DNA from: Mycolicibacterium mageritense | GTDB taxonomy: Bacteria > Actinomycetota > Actinomycetes > Mycobacteriales > Mycobacteriaceae | DNA length: 64,000 bases | Direction: 5' to 3' | Assembly: GCF_010727475.1 (NCBI RefSeq) | Contig: NZ_AP022567.1 | Coordinates: forward strand, 6,696,001 to 6,760,000 | Shown here: piece by piece, positions 34,190 through 41,866 of the stretch | Numbering within the stretch: position 1 is the first letter of the stretch | Layout of the letters: every line of letters begins with the position of its first letter | Made by a program: the position numbers and the translations under genes | The notes under the pieces: model-generated | What the model was told of the DNA's origin: nothing | Seen by the model: only the letters and a program-made list of their open reading frames with translations | The model's database searches: none

Positions 34190-35545
34190 TCACACGCTCC
34201 AGGCCATCCGGAACTTCGCGGCAAGCTCGTCGGGCGGAAGGTGACCGAAATTCTGTTGTTCGTAGCGCCGCACCGCGAGCACCGCGTCGACGGGCTCGTT
34301 GCCCAGGATCTCGCGCAGCAGCGTTGACGCGTCAAGTGCGGTGAGCGCATCGGCCTGCGTGGCGGGCAGTTGCGCGACGGCGTCGTGCGCGCGCTGCGCG
34401 TCGTTGAGCGCGGCCGGGTCGACCGTGGTCTCGGGGCCGAGCTCAAGGCGCTGTTCGATGCCGTGCAGGGCCAGCCCGAGGATGGTCGCGCTGGCCAGGT
34501 ACGGGTTGGCCGACGGGTCGATGACCTTGACCTCGACGTTGGCGCCGTAGGGGTTGCTGGGACCACCGATCAGGAAACGCACTGCGGCTTCCCGGTTCTC
34601 GGTGCCCCAGCAGTTGTACGCGCCGGACCAGTGGCCCGGTTGCATCCGCAGGCCCGACAGCACGGAACCACACAGCACGCCTTGCGCCGCGGGCAGCCCC
34701 GCGAGCAGCCCGGCCACTGCCGCTTCACCCTCCGGGGTCATGCCGCGTGTCCCGGAGCCGCCGGAGAACAGTGGTGTATCGCCCTTGCTCATGGAAAAGT
34801 GTTGGTGCGCGCCTGATCCCACACTGCCCGCGAACGGCACTGGCGACAGGCTGACCCGCAGACCATATTTCCTGGCGACCCGCCCCGTGATGATGCGCAT
34901 GAGCACCAGCTGATCGGCAGCAGCGACGGGCGATTGCGGAGACAACGATATCTCGAACTGGTTGGCACCGTATTCGGGGTGGAACTGCTCGATGGCCACG
35001 CCCGACGCGGTCGCGGCATTGGTGACATCGCGCACGAAGCCTTCGAATTCCAGCAGCCCCGACAAGCCGTACTGGGCCCACAGCACCGACGGCAACCGGG
35101 AGCCATCCGGCCCCACCAGAACGAATTCCATCTCGTGGCCCACGAGGGCTGTGATGCCCGCCGCGCTCAGACGGTCCTGTACCCGGCTCAGCGTGCCGCG
35201 ACTGCAGTACGGGTCCGCGGATCCGTCCTGGTTGAAGAATGCGCCTGGGGCCCAGGCCAATCCGTCGCCCAGGATGCGCAGGGCCCCGAGGTCGATGCGG
35301 ATGCGCTGGTCTCCGACGACGCCGATGGCGTCGCTGAACACGATGCCGGTCTGGTCGATGGTGAACGCGTGGAACACCGGGCTCGCGCCCAGTCCGGGCT
35401 CGGCGAAGATGCCCATGCGGCGCAGCGGAACGGTCTTCGCGTGGATCAGGCCGGCCGGGTTGACGACCGTACCGATCAGCGTCGCAACGCCGTCGGACTC
35501 GAGCTGGGCGATCGCAGCCGCGGCAAGAGGTTTGGCGGATGTCAC
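34190..35545 (-). CDS. glnA3: GlnA3-type glutamine synthetase-like ligase
   Basis: A 451-aa glutamine synthetase superfamily member. Motifs: VGHEMEFVLVGPDGS, FHPEYGANQFEISLSPQSPV, GSGAHQHFSMSKG, and NCWGTENREAAVRFL for the ATP/Arg site. Length and neighbourhood (DHA2 exporter, bacterioferritin) match M. tuberculosis Rv1878 (glnA3) next to Rv1877 and Rv1876. GlnA3-type enzymes have been reported to glutamylate polyamines rather than make glutamine. Start GTG 35545 with gagg upstream. Only about a third of positions appear shared with the ligase at 25509, so this is not a recent duplication. Confidence 0.83.
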   Translation of the reverse strand: MTSAKPLAAAAIAQLESDGVATLIGTVVNPAGLIHAKTVPLRRMGIFAEPGLGASPVFHAFTIDQTGIVFSDAIGVVGDQRIRIDLGALRILGDGLAWAPGAFFNQDGSADPYCSRGTLSRVQDRLSAAGITALVGHEMEFVLVGPDGSRLPSVLWAQYGLSGLLEFEGFVRDVTNAATASGVAIEQFHPEYGANQFEISLSPQSPVAAADQLVLMRIITGRVARKYGLRVSLSPVPFAGSVGSGAHQHFSMSKGDTPLFSGGSGTRGMTPEGEAAVAGLLAGLPAAQGVLCGSVLSGLRMQPGHWSGAYNCWGTENREAAVRFLIGGPSNPYGANVEVKVIDPSANPYLASATILGLALHGIEQRLELGPETTVDPAALNDAQRAHDAVAQLPATQADALTALDASTLLREILGNEPVDAVLAVRRYEQQNFGHLPPDELAAKFRMAWSV

Positions 35546-35574
35546 AACCTCATTCTGCGCTGCCGGGCGGTGAG

Positions 35575-36057
35575 CTACAGCGTGATCTTGCAGCTTTGGC
35601 CGATATCGAGCGTGCGCAGCATGCGCCCCATGCCGAGCCACATGGCACACGACAGCGCCAGGTCGGTCAGCAGTTCGGCGTCGAAATGCTCACCGGCGCG
35701 CTCCCAGAAATCCTCGTCGTCGCGCAGCTCGGTGTGGCCGGTGGCGAACCGGTGGGCGAACTCGGCGGCGATGCGTTCCTGCGGGCTGTACCCGGGCCAG
35801 CTCTGCCATTCGCCCGCATGGTCGTACAGATCCTCGTCCACTCCGGCCGCCAATCCGTCGGAGTCCCGGGTGTTCTGGCACACCACGCACTCGTTGTCGA
35901 GCGCGATCACCATGCGCGCGAGTTCGCGCACGCGCAACGGCAGGCGACCTTTCGTGTACACCGCGTTGGTGAAGTTGGCCATCGCGGTGCCGATGTCGGG
36001 CGACCTCAGCACCCAGCCTGCCACGTCGTCGTCGGGAAACTCTCCGATACGGCTCAT
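35575..36057 (-). CDS. Carboxymuconolactone decarboxylase/AhpD-like protein
   Basis: A 160-aa AhpD-fold protein. The redox/acid motif NECVVCQNTRDSDGLAAG contains C-x2-C-x2..-T-R, close to the ExxCxxCxxxH signature but with the His absent. The rest (LPLRVRELARMVIALDN, GYSPQERIAAEFAHRFA) is typical. Some members are alkylhydroperoxidase partners, others lack activity. A perfect KstR-type box lies 32 bp upstream of the ATG, overlapping the exporter's stop codon, so this small gene appears independently controlled by sterol signals although it sits 42 bp behind the exporter. Confidence 0.8.
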   Translation of the reverse strand: MSRIGEFPDDDVAGWVLRSPDIGTAMANFTNAVYTKGRLPLRVRELARMVIALDNECVVCQNTRDSDGLAAGVDEDLYDHAGEWQSWPGYSPQERIAAEFAHRFATGHTELRDDEDFWERAGEHFDAELLTDLALSCAMWLGMGRMLRTLDIGQSCKITL

Positions 36058-36088
36058 GCGCCGAATGGTACGCGCGCGACGCCGGATC

Positions 36089-36102
36089 TGGAACAGGTTC
36101 TA
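36089..36102 (-). promoter_or_regulatory. KstR operator (perfect match)
   Basis: tggaacaggttcta satisfies every fixed base of T-nn-AAC-nn-GTT-nn-A. It overlaps the last codon of the DHA2 exporter and precedes the AhpD-like gene by 32 bp. Confidence 0.75.
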
Positions 36103-38154
36103 GTTTTTCGTTCCGGCCCCGGCCAGTTCGGCGCGGTCGTCGCCCCAGTCCCGTTGCAGCACAAACCGATGGGCGATCCGCTCCAGGGCCGCTTCGACCT
36201 GGATGCGGTCCGGCCTGCCGTCGAAGGTCGGTGACTTGGCGAGCTTGTCCACGATCCGCCCCACCAGCGCGGCCGACACCGCGTCGACCTGGCTCAGCCC
36301 GTGCTGCGTGAGCCACAGCTGGTCGCCCGTACGCAACGCGTAGCCGTCGGCCACCAGCCCCGCGAAGGTCGGTTCGAGGACTTCGTGCGGGACGTGCAGC
36401 CGCTCGCCGATCTCGGTCAGCCGCGCGGTGCCGAACACCTGGCTCTGCCGGTAGATCTGCAGCAGCGCCCACAGCCGGGCCACGTCCAGTTCGCACCCGG
36501 GCCCGCCCGCGACGGTGCGCAGCCGGATCTCCGGCGAGTTGCGCATGAGCCGGCTGATCGCCGTTTCCAGCACTTTCTCGGCCGATTCGGTGCTGGGCAT
36601 GCCGAACCCCTCACCGAGGTCGAGCGCTGCCGTGGCATCCATCTCACGCAACGGCACCTCTTTGAGGAACAGCGCGACGACGAAGCCGAGCAGCGCGACC
36701 GGCGCGGCCCACATGAACACCATGCCGAGCGAGTCGGCGTACGCGTCGACGATCGGCGCCGCGACGTCGGCGGGCAGCTCGTGCAGGGCCTTGGGAGAGT
36801 TGGCCGCGGCAGGCGGGGCGCCGCTCGCCGCGAGCGCCGCCGGGATGCGCCCGGCCAGGAAGTTGGCGAACAGCGAACCGAATATGGCTGCGCCGAAAGA
36901 ACTTCCGATGGTCCGGAAGAACGTCACACCTGATGTCGCCACGCCCAGATCGGAGAACCGGGAGGTGTTCTGCACCGTGAGGATGAGCGTCTGCATACAC
37001 ATCCCGATGCCGGTGCCGAGAATGAACAGGTACAGCGATTGCAGCGGCATCGGTGTCGCGGCATCCATCCGGGACAACAGCAGGAACGCGACCACCATCA
37101 CGGCGGTGCCGACCACCGGGAAGATCTTGTAGCGGCCGGTGCGGCCGACGAGGGCACCGCTGCCGGTCGACGTGATCAGCAGCCCGGCCACCATCGGCAG
37201 GGTGCGCAGGCCCGACTCGGTCGCCGAGACGCCGTCGACGAACTGCATGAAGGTCGGCAGGAATGTCAGCGCGCCCAGCATCGCGAAGCCGACGATGAAC
37301 GACAGCACACAGCACATCGTGAACACGGGGCTGGTGAACAACCGCATGGGCAGGATCGGTTCGGCCGCGTGGAGTTCGGCGCGAACGAACAGCGCCAACG
37401 CGATGACCGACCCGACGAACAGCCCGATGATCGTGGGTGAGGTCCAGGCGTACTCCGCGCCACCCCAGCTGGTGGCGAGCGTCAGCCCGGACGCGCCGAG
37501 CCCGACGAACAGAATGCCTGCGTAGTCGATCACCGGCCGGTCGGTGCGAGCCAAGGCCGGGATGGCGGTGGCGGCGACCATCACCACGACGATGCCGACG
37601 GGGATGTTGATCCAGAAGGCCCACCGCCAACTCAGGTGGTCGGTGAAGAAGCCGCCGAGCAGCGGCCCGATCACCGTCGTGACGCCGAACACCGCACCCA
37701 GTGCGCCCTGATAGCGGCCGCGGTCGCGCAGCGGGATGACCTCGCCGATCAGTGCGGTCGCGGTGACCATGATGGCGCCACCGCCGATGCCCTGCAGGGC
37801 CCGCGACGCCACGAGCATGGTCATCGATCCCGACAGTCCGCACAGCACCGAACCGACGATGAAGAATCCGACCGCACCCTGGAAGACCACCTTGCGACCG
37901 AACAGGTCACCCACCTTGCCGACCACCGCCGTGACGATCGTCGACGCCAGCAGATAGCTGGTGACTACCCAGGACTGGTGGCCCGCGCCGCCCAGATCAG
38001 CGACCACCGTGGGTAACGCGGTCGCCACGATCGTCTGATCCAGTGCCGCGAGCAGCATCCCGAGCAGCACCGCGACGAAAACGAGGTTGCGTCGTCGCGG
38101 GCTCAGCAGCACATCGGCCGGTTGCCGGTCCTCGGTGGTGGGTGGGCTCGTCAT
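36100..38154 (-). CDS. DHA2 (EmrB/QacA) drug exporter with C-terminal winged-helix-like extension
   Basis: A 684-aa MFS transporter with 14 predicted helices. Motif A (GDLFGRK) and motif C (GAVFGVTTVIGPLLGGFFTD) are present. After the last helix (about residue 500) roughly 170 cytosolic residues follow (LDVARLWALLQIYRQSQVFG, ARLTEIGERLHVPHEVLEPT, FAGLVADGYALRTGDQLWLT), which read like a winged-helix domain. Length and neighbours match M. tuberculosis Rv1877. ATG 38154 is favoured over 38160 because of aaagg spacing. Likely exports lipophilic cations or drugs; the extension may sense substrate or energy state, which is inference. Confidence 0.85.
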   Translation of the reverse strand: MTSPPTTEDRQPADVLLSPRRRNLVFVAVLLGMLLAALDQTIVATALPTVVADLGGAGHQSWVVTSYLLASTIVTAVVGKVGDLFGRKVVFQGAVGFFIVGSVLCGLSGSMTMLVASRALQGIGGGAIMVTATALIGEVIPLRDRGRYQGALGAVFGVTTVIGPLLGGFFTDHLSWRWAFWINIPVGIVVVMVAATAIPALARTDRPVIDYAGILFVGLGASGLTLATSWGGAEYAWTSPTIIGLFVGSVIALALFVRAELHAAEPILPMRLFTSPVFTMCCVLSFIVGFAMLGALTFLPTFMQFVDGVSATESGLRTLPMVAGLLITSTGSGALVGRTGRYKIFPVVGTAVMVVAFLLLSRMDAATPMPLQSLYLFILGTGIGMCMQTLILTVQNTSRFSDLGVATSGVTFFRTIGSSFGAAIFGSLFANFLAGRIPAALAASGAPPAAANSPKALHELPADVAAPIVDAYADSLGMVFMWAAPVALLGFVVALFLKEVPLREMDATAALDLGEGFGMPSTESAEKVLETAISRLMRNSPEIRLRTVAGGPGCELDVARLWALLQIYRQSQVFGTARLTEIGERLHVPHEVLEPTFAGLVADGYALRTGDQLWLTQHGLSQVDAVSAALVGRIVDKLAKSPTFDGRPDRIQVEAALERIAHRFVLQRDWGDDRAELAGAGTKN

Positions 38155-38233
38155 AGGCATCCTTTCGCCGGCCGGGGTGTCCGGCCCAGCAGTCATATCG
38201 TTAGATGCACTAGAAAAGTTACGGCGCAAACAC

Positions 38234-38278
38234 CACTGCCCCGGGTGACCGGCGGTTCACCGGCTACCCGAGGCAGTG
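38234..38278 (-). terminator. Stem-loop terminator downstream of bacterioferritin
   Basis: cactgcc (38234-38240) and cgggt (38242-38246) pair with acccg (38266-38270) and ggcagtg (38272-38278), one mismatch between. The stem sits just 3' of the bfr stop and before the exporter start, without a T tract, as is common in mycobacteria. Confidence 0.55.
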
Positions 38279-38301
38279 AGAGCTGAAACGTGCGCGAGGC
38301 G

Positions 38302-38781
38302 CTACTGCGGCGGCCTCGACACGCACTGCGCGGCGTAGAGCTGCTCGCCGAGCTTGTCCATCAACTCCAGCTGGGTCTCCAGGTAGTCGATGTGGCCTTC
38401 CTCGTCGCCGAGGATCGTCTCGAACAGGTTGGCGGTGACCGCGTCCTGCTTCTCACGGCACATGATGATGCCCGGCTTCAACCGGGCGACGACCTCGTAT
38501 TCGATGGCGAGGTCGGCCTCGAATTGCTCACGCAGGGTCTGCCCTACGCGCAGGGAGAACAACCGCTGATAATTCGGCAGGCCGTCGAGCAACAGAATTC
38601 GATCGGTAATCGCCTCGGCGTGCCGCATCTCTTCAAATGATTCCGAACGGGTGTGTGCCGCCAGTTCGGTGAATCCCCAGTTGTCCTGCATTTTGGAATG
38701 GAGGAAATACTGGTTAATGGCCGTGAGTTCGCTCGTCAATTGCTCGTTGAGCAATTTCAGAACGTCCGCATCCCCTTGCAT
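38302..38781 (-). CDS. bfrA: Bacterioferritin (heme-type, BfrA)
   Basis: A 159-aa four-helix ferritin. All ferroxidase ligands are intact: Glu18, Glu51, His54, Glu94, Glu127 and His130. Met52 (EEMRHAE) is the heme-bridging residue, so 24-mers with heme are expected. It stores iron as a ferric mineral in the cytosol. Ribosome-binding site aggag 5 nt before ATG 38781. Orthologous position to Rv1876, beside the Rv1877-like exporter. The adjacent divergent operon encodes the ferredoxin that would release the iron. Confidence 0.93.
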   Translation of the reverse strand: MQGDADVLKLLNEQLTSELTAINQYFLHSKMQDNWGFTELAAHTRSESFEEMRHAEAITDRILLLDGLPNYQRLFSLRVGQTLREQFEADLAIEYEVVARLKPGIIMCREKQDAVTANLFETILGDEEGHIDYLETQLELMDKLGEQLYAAQCVSRPPQ

Positions 38782-38950
38782 CGTCGCTCCTAAGCACCTT
38801 GAGGGCTGATCAAGTGTTGCTGTTTGCCGTGCACATCCAATGTAGTGCAGAAAACCCGGTGTGGCGCAATGGTTAATCGGCATTGCGAGGTGTCGCGCGG
38901 TGATCGGACGAACCCTGATGCCCGGCCGACCCGTGCGTGGCCACGAAGGC

Positions 38951-38987
38951 TGGACTGCCTGTCCTAACTAAGGTTAGACTCCGCTAA
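38951..38987 (+). promoter_or_regulatory. IdeR-like iron box over the promoter of the bfd operon
   Basis: At 38969-38987, taaggttagactccgctaa matches 14 of 19 positions of the IdeR consensus ttaggttagsctaacctaa. It overlaps another dyad, ctaac-taag-gttag, at 38964-38977. A plausible promoter (tggact 38951-38956, 18-bp spacer, tagact 38975-38980) lies beneath it, 34 bp before the gene at 39022. Bound IdeR-Fe would block it. Confidence 0.65.
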
Positions 38988-39021
38988 CACGCTGAACGGT
39001 CGCCCAGAAAGGTCAGGAATC

Positions 39022-39666
39022 ATGAGTGAGTACGATTTGCACTCGCTCATTCTTTCCTGCGATTTCCGGGTCGACGACGTCGATCAGATGTGGAAATGGA
39101 TGAAGAAACATCGCGCGGCATTGTCGACGATCGGCGCGCACCACGTGGTGTTGTACACCTCCATTTGGGAACCCGGGCGCGTTCTCGTGACCATCGGGAT
39201 CCGGCAGGCGCGCTCGATTCGGGACGTGTTGCGCTCGCCGGCGATATTCGAATGGTTCGACATCTCCGGTGTCGAGGACATCCCGCCGATATTCGGCGGT
39301 GAGGTGGTCGAGAAAATCGATCTGGCCGAACCCACTCCGCACGAGTACGTGGCCGGCGTCATCGTCGGCGCGGTCGCCGTGGTCGACGACGTGTCCACCC
39401 TGATGCGCAAGGTGCACGACGGGCTGAGCCGCTTCGAATACAGCGGTATCCGCAAGGTATGGGTCTACCAGGCCCTCGACGACGGCCAGGAAGTCATGAT
39501 CCTGCAGGAGGTCGAGGACGAGGTCAGCGCGCGACGCTGGATCGACCACCCCGACGCGGCCGCCGAATGGATGACCAAGGCCGGGTTCGGCGGATACCCG
39601 AGCCTGTTCGTCGGCAAGTTGGCGCACATCATGACCGTCGAAGAGCCGGATGACCGGGTGAGCTGA
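39022..39666 (+). CDS. Conserved hypothetical protein with two alpha/beta halves, iron-box controlled
   Basis: A 214-aa soluble protein, first gene of a two-gene unit with bacterioferritin-associated ferredoxin (1-bp overlap). Two similarly sized halves (about 5-95 and 110-205) read as ferredoxin-like alpha+beta domains (HHVVLYTSIWEPGRVLVTIG; KVWVYQALDDGQEVMILQEV). No Cys or metal motif is obvious and I do not recognise a family; relatives have, I believe, been mislabelled as fatty-acid-CoA ligase. The IdeR-like box and pairing with bfd point to a role in iron mobilisation or sparing. Ribosome-binding site aggaatc before ATG. Confidence 0.75.
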   Translation: MSEYDLHSLILSCDFRVDDVDQMWKWMKKHRAALSTIGAHHVVLYTSIWEPGRVLVTIGIRQARSIRDVLRSPAIFEWFDISGVEDIPPIFGGEVVEKIDLAEPTPHEYVAGVIVGAVAVVDDVSTLMRKVHDGLSRFEYSGIRKVWVYQALDDGQEVMILQEVEDEVSARRWIDHPDAAAEWMTKAGFGGYPSLFVGKLAHIMTVEEPDDRVS

Positions 39667-39926
39667 TGTTTGTCTGCCTGTGCACCGGAGCCACCAGCCA
39701 CGTCGTCAACGAGGTCATCGCGGCGGGCGCCGCCACGTCCAAACAGGTCGCCGACGCGTGCGGCGCGGGGGCCGACTGCGGCCGGTGCAAGCGCACCATC
39801 CGCGCCATCCTGGCCGCCCACCGGGTCGACGGCTGCACGACTCAGTTCAACGGGTGCCCGGCACGCACCCCCGGGGCCAACCGGCTCTGCAGCGAGAACA
39901 TCAAGTCGTCGCAGAACGCCCCGTAG
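39666..39926 (+). CDS. bfd: Bacterioferritin-associated ferredoxin
   Basis: An 86-aa [2Fe-2S] protein. Cys4, Cys6, Cys38 and Cys41 give the Bfd pattern C-x-C-x31-C-x2-C (VCLCTGAT ... DCGRCKRT). In Pseudomonas, Bfd docks on bacterioferritin and reduces the mineral core to release Fe2+ in iron starvation. Here it is coupled to the upstream gene and both stand under an IdeR-like box, giving the same logic. The tail (NGCPARTPGANRLCSE) has two more cysteines not in the basic motif. Confidence 0.9.
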   Translation: MFVCLCTGATSHVVNEVIAAGAATSKQVADACGAGADCGRCKRTIRAILAAHRVDGCTTQFNGCPARTPGANRLCSENIKSSQNAP

Positions 39927-39970
39927 TCGGAGGCGAGCCACGTTCGAGTTTCTCCTGTCCCGCAATGCTT

Positions 39971-41116
39971 TTAGCGCCCGGAAGGCTGGCCTGCCAGGTT
40001 GGGCGAACGGGTCACTTCCCAGTCTTTGACGGTTGCGGTAGGACCGAAGAGATCGGCCGGCAGGTCGGGCGACAGCGGTTGTCCTGAGCGCACGCGACGC
40101 GGCCAGTCCCGATTGGCCAGCGCAGGTTTGGCCAGGGCGACGACATCGGCGGCCCCCGATTCGATGATGGCGGCGGCGTCGCGGGGATCATCGAGGTGGC
40201 CGTTGGCGATGATCGGCAGCCCACTGTAGCGCTTGGCCAGTTCCGCCAGTGAGCTGGCGTTGCCTTCGAAAGCCGGTGCCAGAGCTCGGTATTCGGTGGT
40301 GTGAAGGTAGTCGATACCGGTTTCAGCCAGAGCGCCGAAGATGGCAGCGGCGTCGTCTTCGCGGCCCGCCCACCGATGATCGTGGTCTGAAACCTTGCCC
40401 TGGGAGATGCGCATACCGACGGCGATGTCCGCACCGACTGCCGCTGCGACATCAGAGCCCACCTCGGCGGCCAACCGGACGCGGTTGGCGATGCTTCCCC
40501 CGTACTCGTCCGCGCGGGTGTTCATGTAGTCGGTGAGGAATGCGTCCAGCAGGTAACCGTTGGCCCCGTGGATCTCCACGCCGTCGAACCCCGCGTCGCG
40601 TGCCAACCGGGCCGCATTGACGAACGCCGCGCGGACCTGGCCGATCTGCTCAGCGGTCATCGCCTCGGGTATCTGGTAGGGCCCCGACCCGCGGTACATG
40701 GCCACCTGCTCGCCTCTGGGACGCACGGCCGAGGGGCCCCACGTGGTGGTCGTGTGCACGTTGCCTTGTGACTGGCTGCCGGCGTGCATGAGTTGGGCGA
40801 AGAACTTCGCCCCAGCGCCATGTACGCCGTCCACCACTCGTTTCCACGCCGCGACCTGAGCGGCGTTCGAGATGCCGGGCTGGAAGTAGTAGCCCTGACT
40901 GGTCTCGTCATCGATGTAGAGGCCTTCGGTGAGCAACAGGCCGAACCCTCCGTCGGCGAACTTCCGGTAATAGGCGCCGATCCGATCGGTGGGAACACCT
41001 TCAGCCGTCGCGCTGACGCGGGTCATCGGCGCCAGGGCGACGCGGTTGGCCAGGTCAACTCCTCCGATCGACGTGGGCCGGAAAAGGGACTCGTATCGCG
41101 CATTCTGGACAGACAT
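39971..41116 (-). CDS. Old Yellow Enzyme family NADH:flavin oxidoreductase
   Basis: A 381-aa FMN TIM barrel. PTSIGGVDLANRVALAPMTR, FFAQLMHAGSQSQG, FDGVEIHGANGYLLDAFLTD, RADEYGGSIANRVRLAAEV and VVALAKPALANRDWP match OYE/enoate reductases; HGAN supplies the His/Asn substrate pair. It would reduce activated C=C bonds or nitro groups, detoxifying electrophiles such as quinones. Second gene of the operon begun by the DUF417 protein (84-bp gap), controlled presumably by the divergent RclR-like activator. Confidence 0.88.
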   Translation of the reverse strand: MSVQNARYESLFRPTSIGGVDLANRVALAPMTRVSATAEGVPTDRIGAYYRKFADGGFGLLLTEGLYIDDETSQGYYFQPGISNAAQVAAWKRVVDGVHGAGAKFFAQLMHAGSQSQGNVHTTTTWGPSAVRPRGEQVAMYRGSGPYQIPEAMTAEQIGQVRAAFVNAARLARDAGFDGVEIHGANGYLLDAFLTDYMNTRADEYGGSIANRVRLAAEVGSDVAAAVGADIAVGMRISQGKVSDHDHRWAGREDDAAAIFGALAETGIDYLHTTEYRALAPAFEGNASSLAELAKRYSGLPIIANGHLDDPRDAAAIIESGAADVVALAKPALANRDWPRRVRSGQPLSPDLPADLFGPTATVKDWEVTRSPNLAGQPSGR

Positions 41117-41200
41117 GGGGTTGGTCGCCTTCCTCGTGGAAACACGTCGGGGCCGAACTGGCCACTGGGGTTGGTGGTGGTGCTCACCGGGTCCGGACGG

Positions 41201-41731
41201 TCACCTGCGGCCCCCGGCCCATCCCGACCTGATCGCATCGGCCAACGTCCAGAACGAAGCACCCAGCAAGACAACGTCTTTCAGAAGAAACTCCGCGAGG
41301 AGCGAAATCGCGGGAAACCCACCGCCCGCCGGTTCGCCGATGCCCGGGGTGGTGAACAGGAAGCTGATCGTCGCGAGGAACAACAACACCGACAGCAAGC
41401 TTCCGAGCGCCGAGACGCGTGGCGCGAACGGCTTCACCGCAAGCAGTACCGCCGCGGTCACTTCCACGACGCCCAGGAGCACGGAAAACGTGTATTCGGG
41501 GAAGATCCCATAGAGCCAGCCCATGAACGGGCTGTGCGCGACCAGGGGTGCTATCTGATGCGCCTCGTAATGGGCGAACTTCAGCAGGCCGATCCAGCCG
41601 ATGACGACGACGAGTCCGTACCGCAGCAACACCGCGGCAACCACGTCGACAGGCGGCAGTACGCGCACCGCGACGCGATCGAGATCTGTTCTGCGGGTGG
41701 ACATGTCCCTGGGGTCGATCTGTTCGGTCAT
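41201..41731 (-). CDS. DUF417 (YkgB/RclC-like) membrane protein
   Basis: A 176-aa integral membrane protein with four hydrophobic helices (LLRYGLVVVIGWIGLLKFAH, SVLLGVVEVTAAVLLAVKPF, LGSLLSVLLFLATISFLFTT, and a C-terminal segment). KFAHYEAHQIAPLVAHSPF (about 70-90) and TTPGIGEPAGGGFPAIS are DUF417 hallmarks. E. coli RclC of this family belongs to the reactive-chlorine resistance operon. ATG 41731 has ggaagg upstream. Divergent from an AraC gene that resembles RclR. Confidence 0.85.
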   Translation of the reverse strand: MTEQIDPRDMSTRRTDLDRVAVRVLPPVDVVAAVLLRYGLVVVIGWIGLLKFAHYEAHQIAPLVAHSPFMGWLYGIFPEYTFSVLLGVVEVTAAVLLAVKPFAPRVSALGSLLSVLLFLATISFLFTTPGIGEPAGGGFPAISLLAEFLLKDVVLLGASFWTLADAIRSGWAGGRR

Positions 41732-41758
41732 GACGACTTCCTTCCTGCTGCGTGCAGG

Positions 41759-41777
41759 CGGCGCTTCTGGAGCGCCG
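41759..41777. promoter_or_regulatory. CGGCGCT-tctgg-AGCGCCG dyad
   Basis: A perfect 7-bp inverted repeat with a 5-bp loop, 28 bp upstream of the DUF417 start in the divergent region of the AraC module. It could be a 5'-UTR hairpin or part of an operator. The AT-rich stretch 41815-41865 next to the AraC gene likely holds its promoter. Confidence 0.4.
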
Positions 41778-41866
41778 ACCTGCGATGACATGTCTGGAAA
41801 CCGTAGGCAGCGAAGATTAATACCAATAGATCGAGATAGCTCATTTTTATGCTCTAAAGTCTCATC

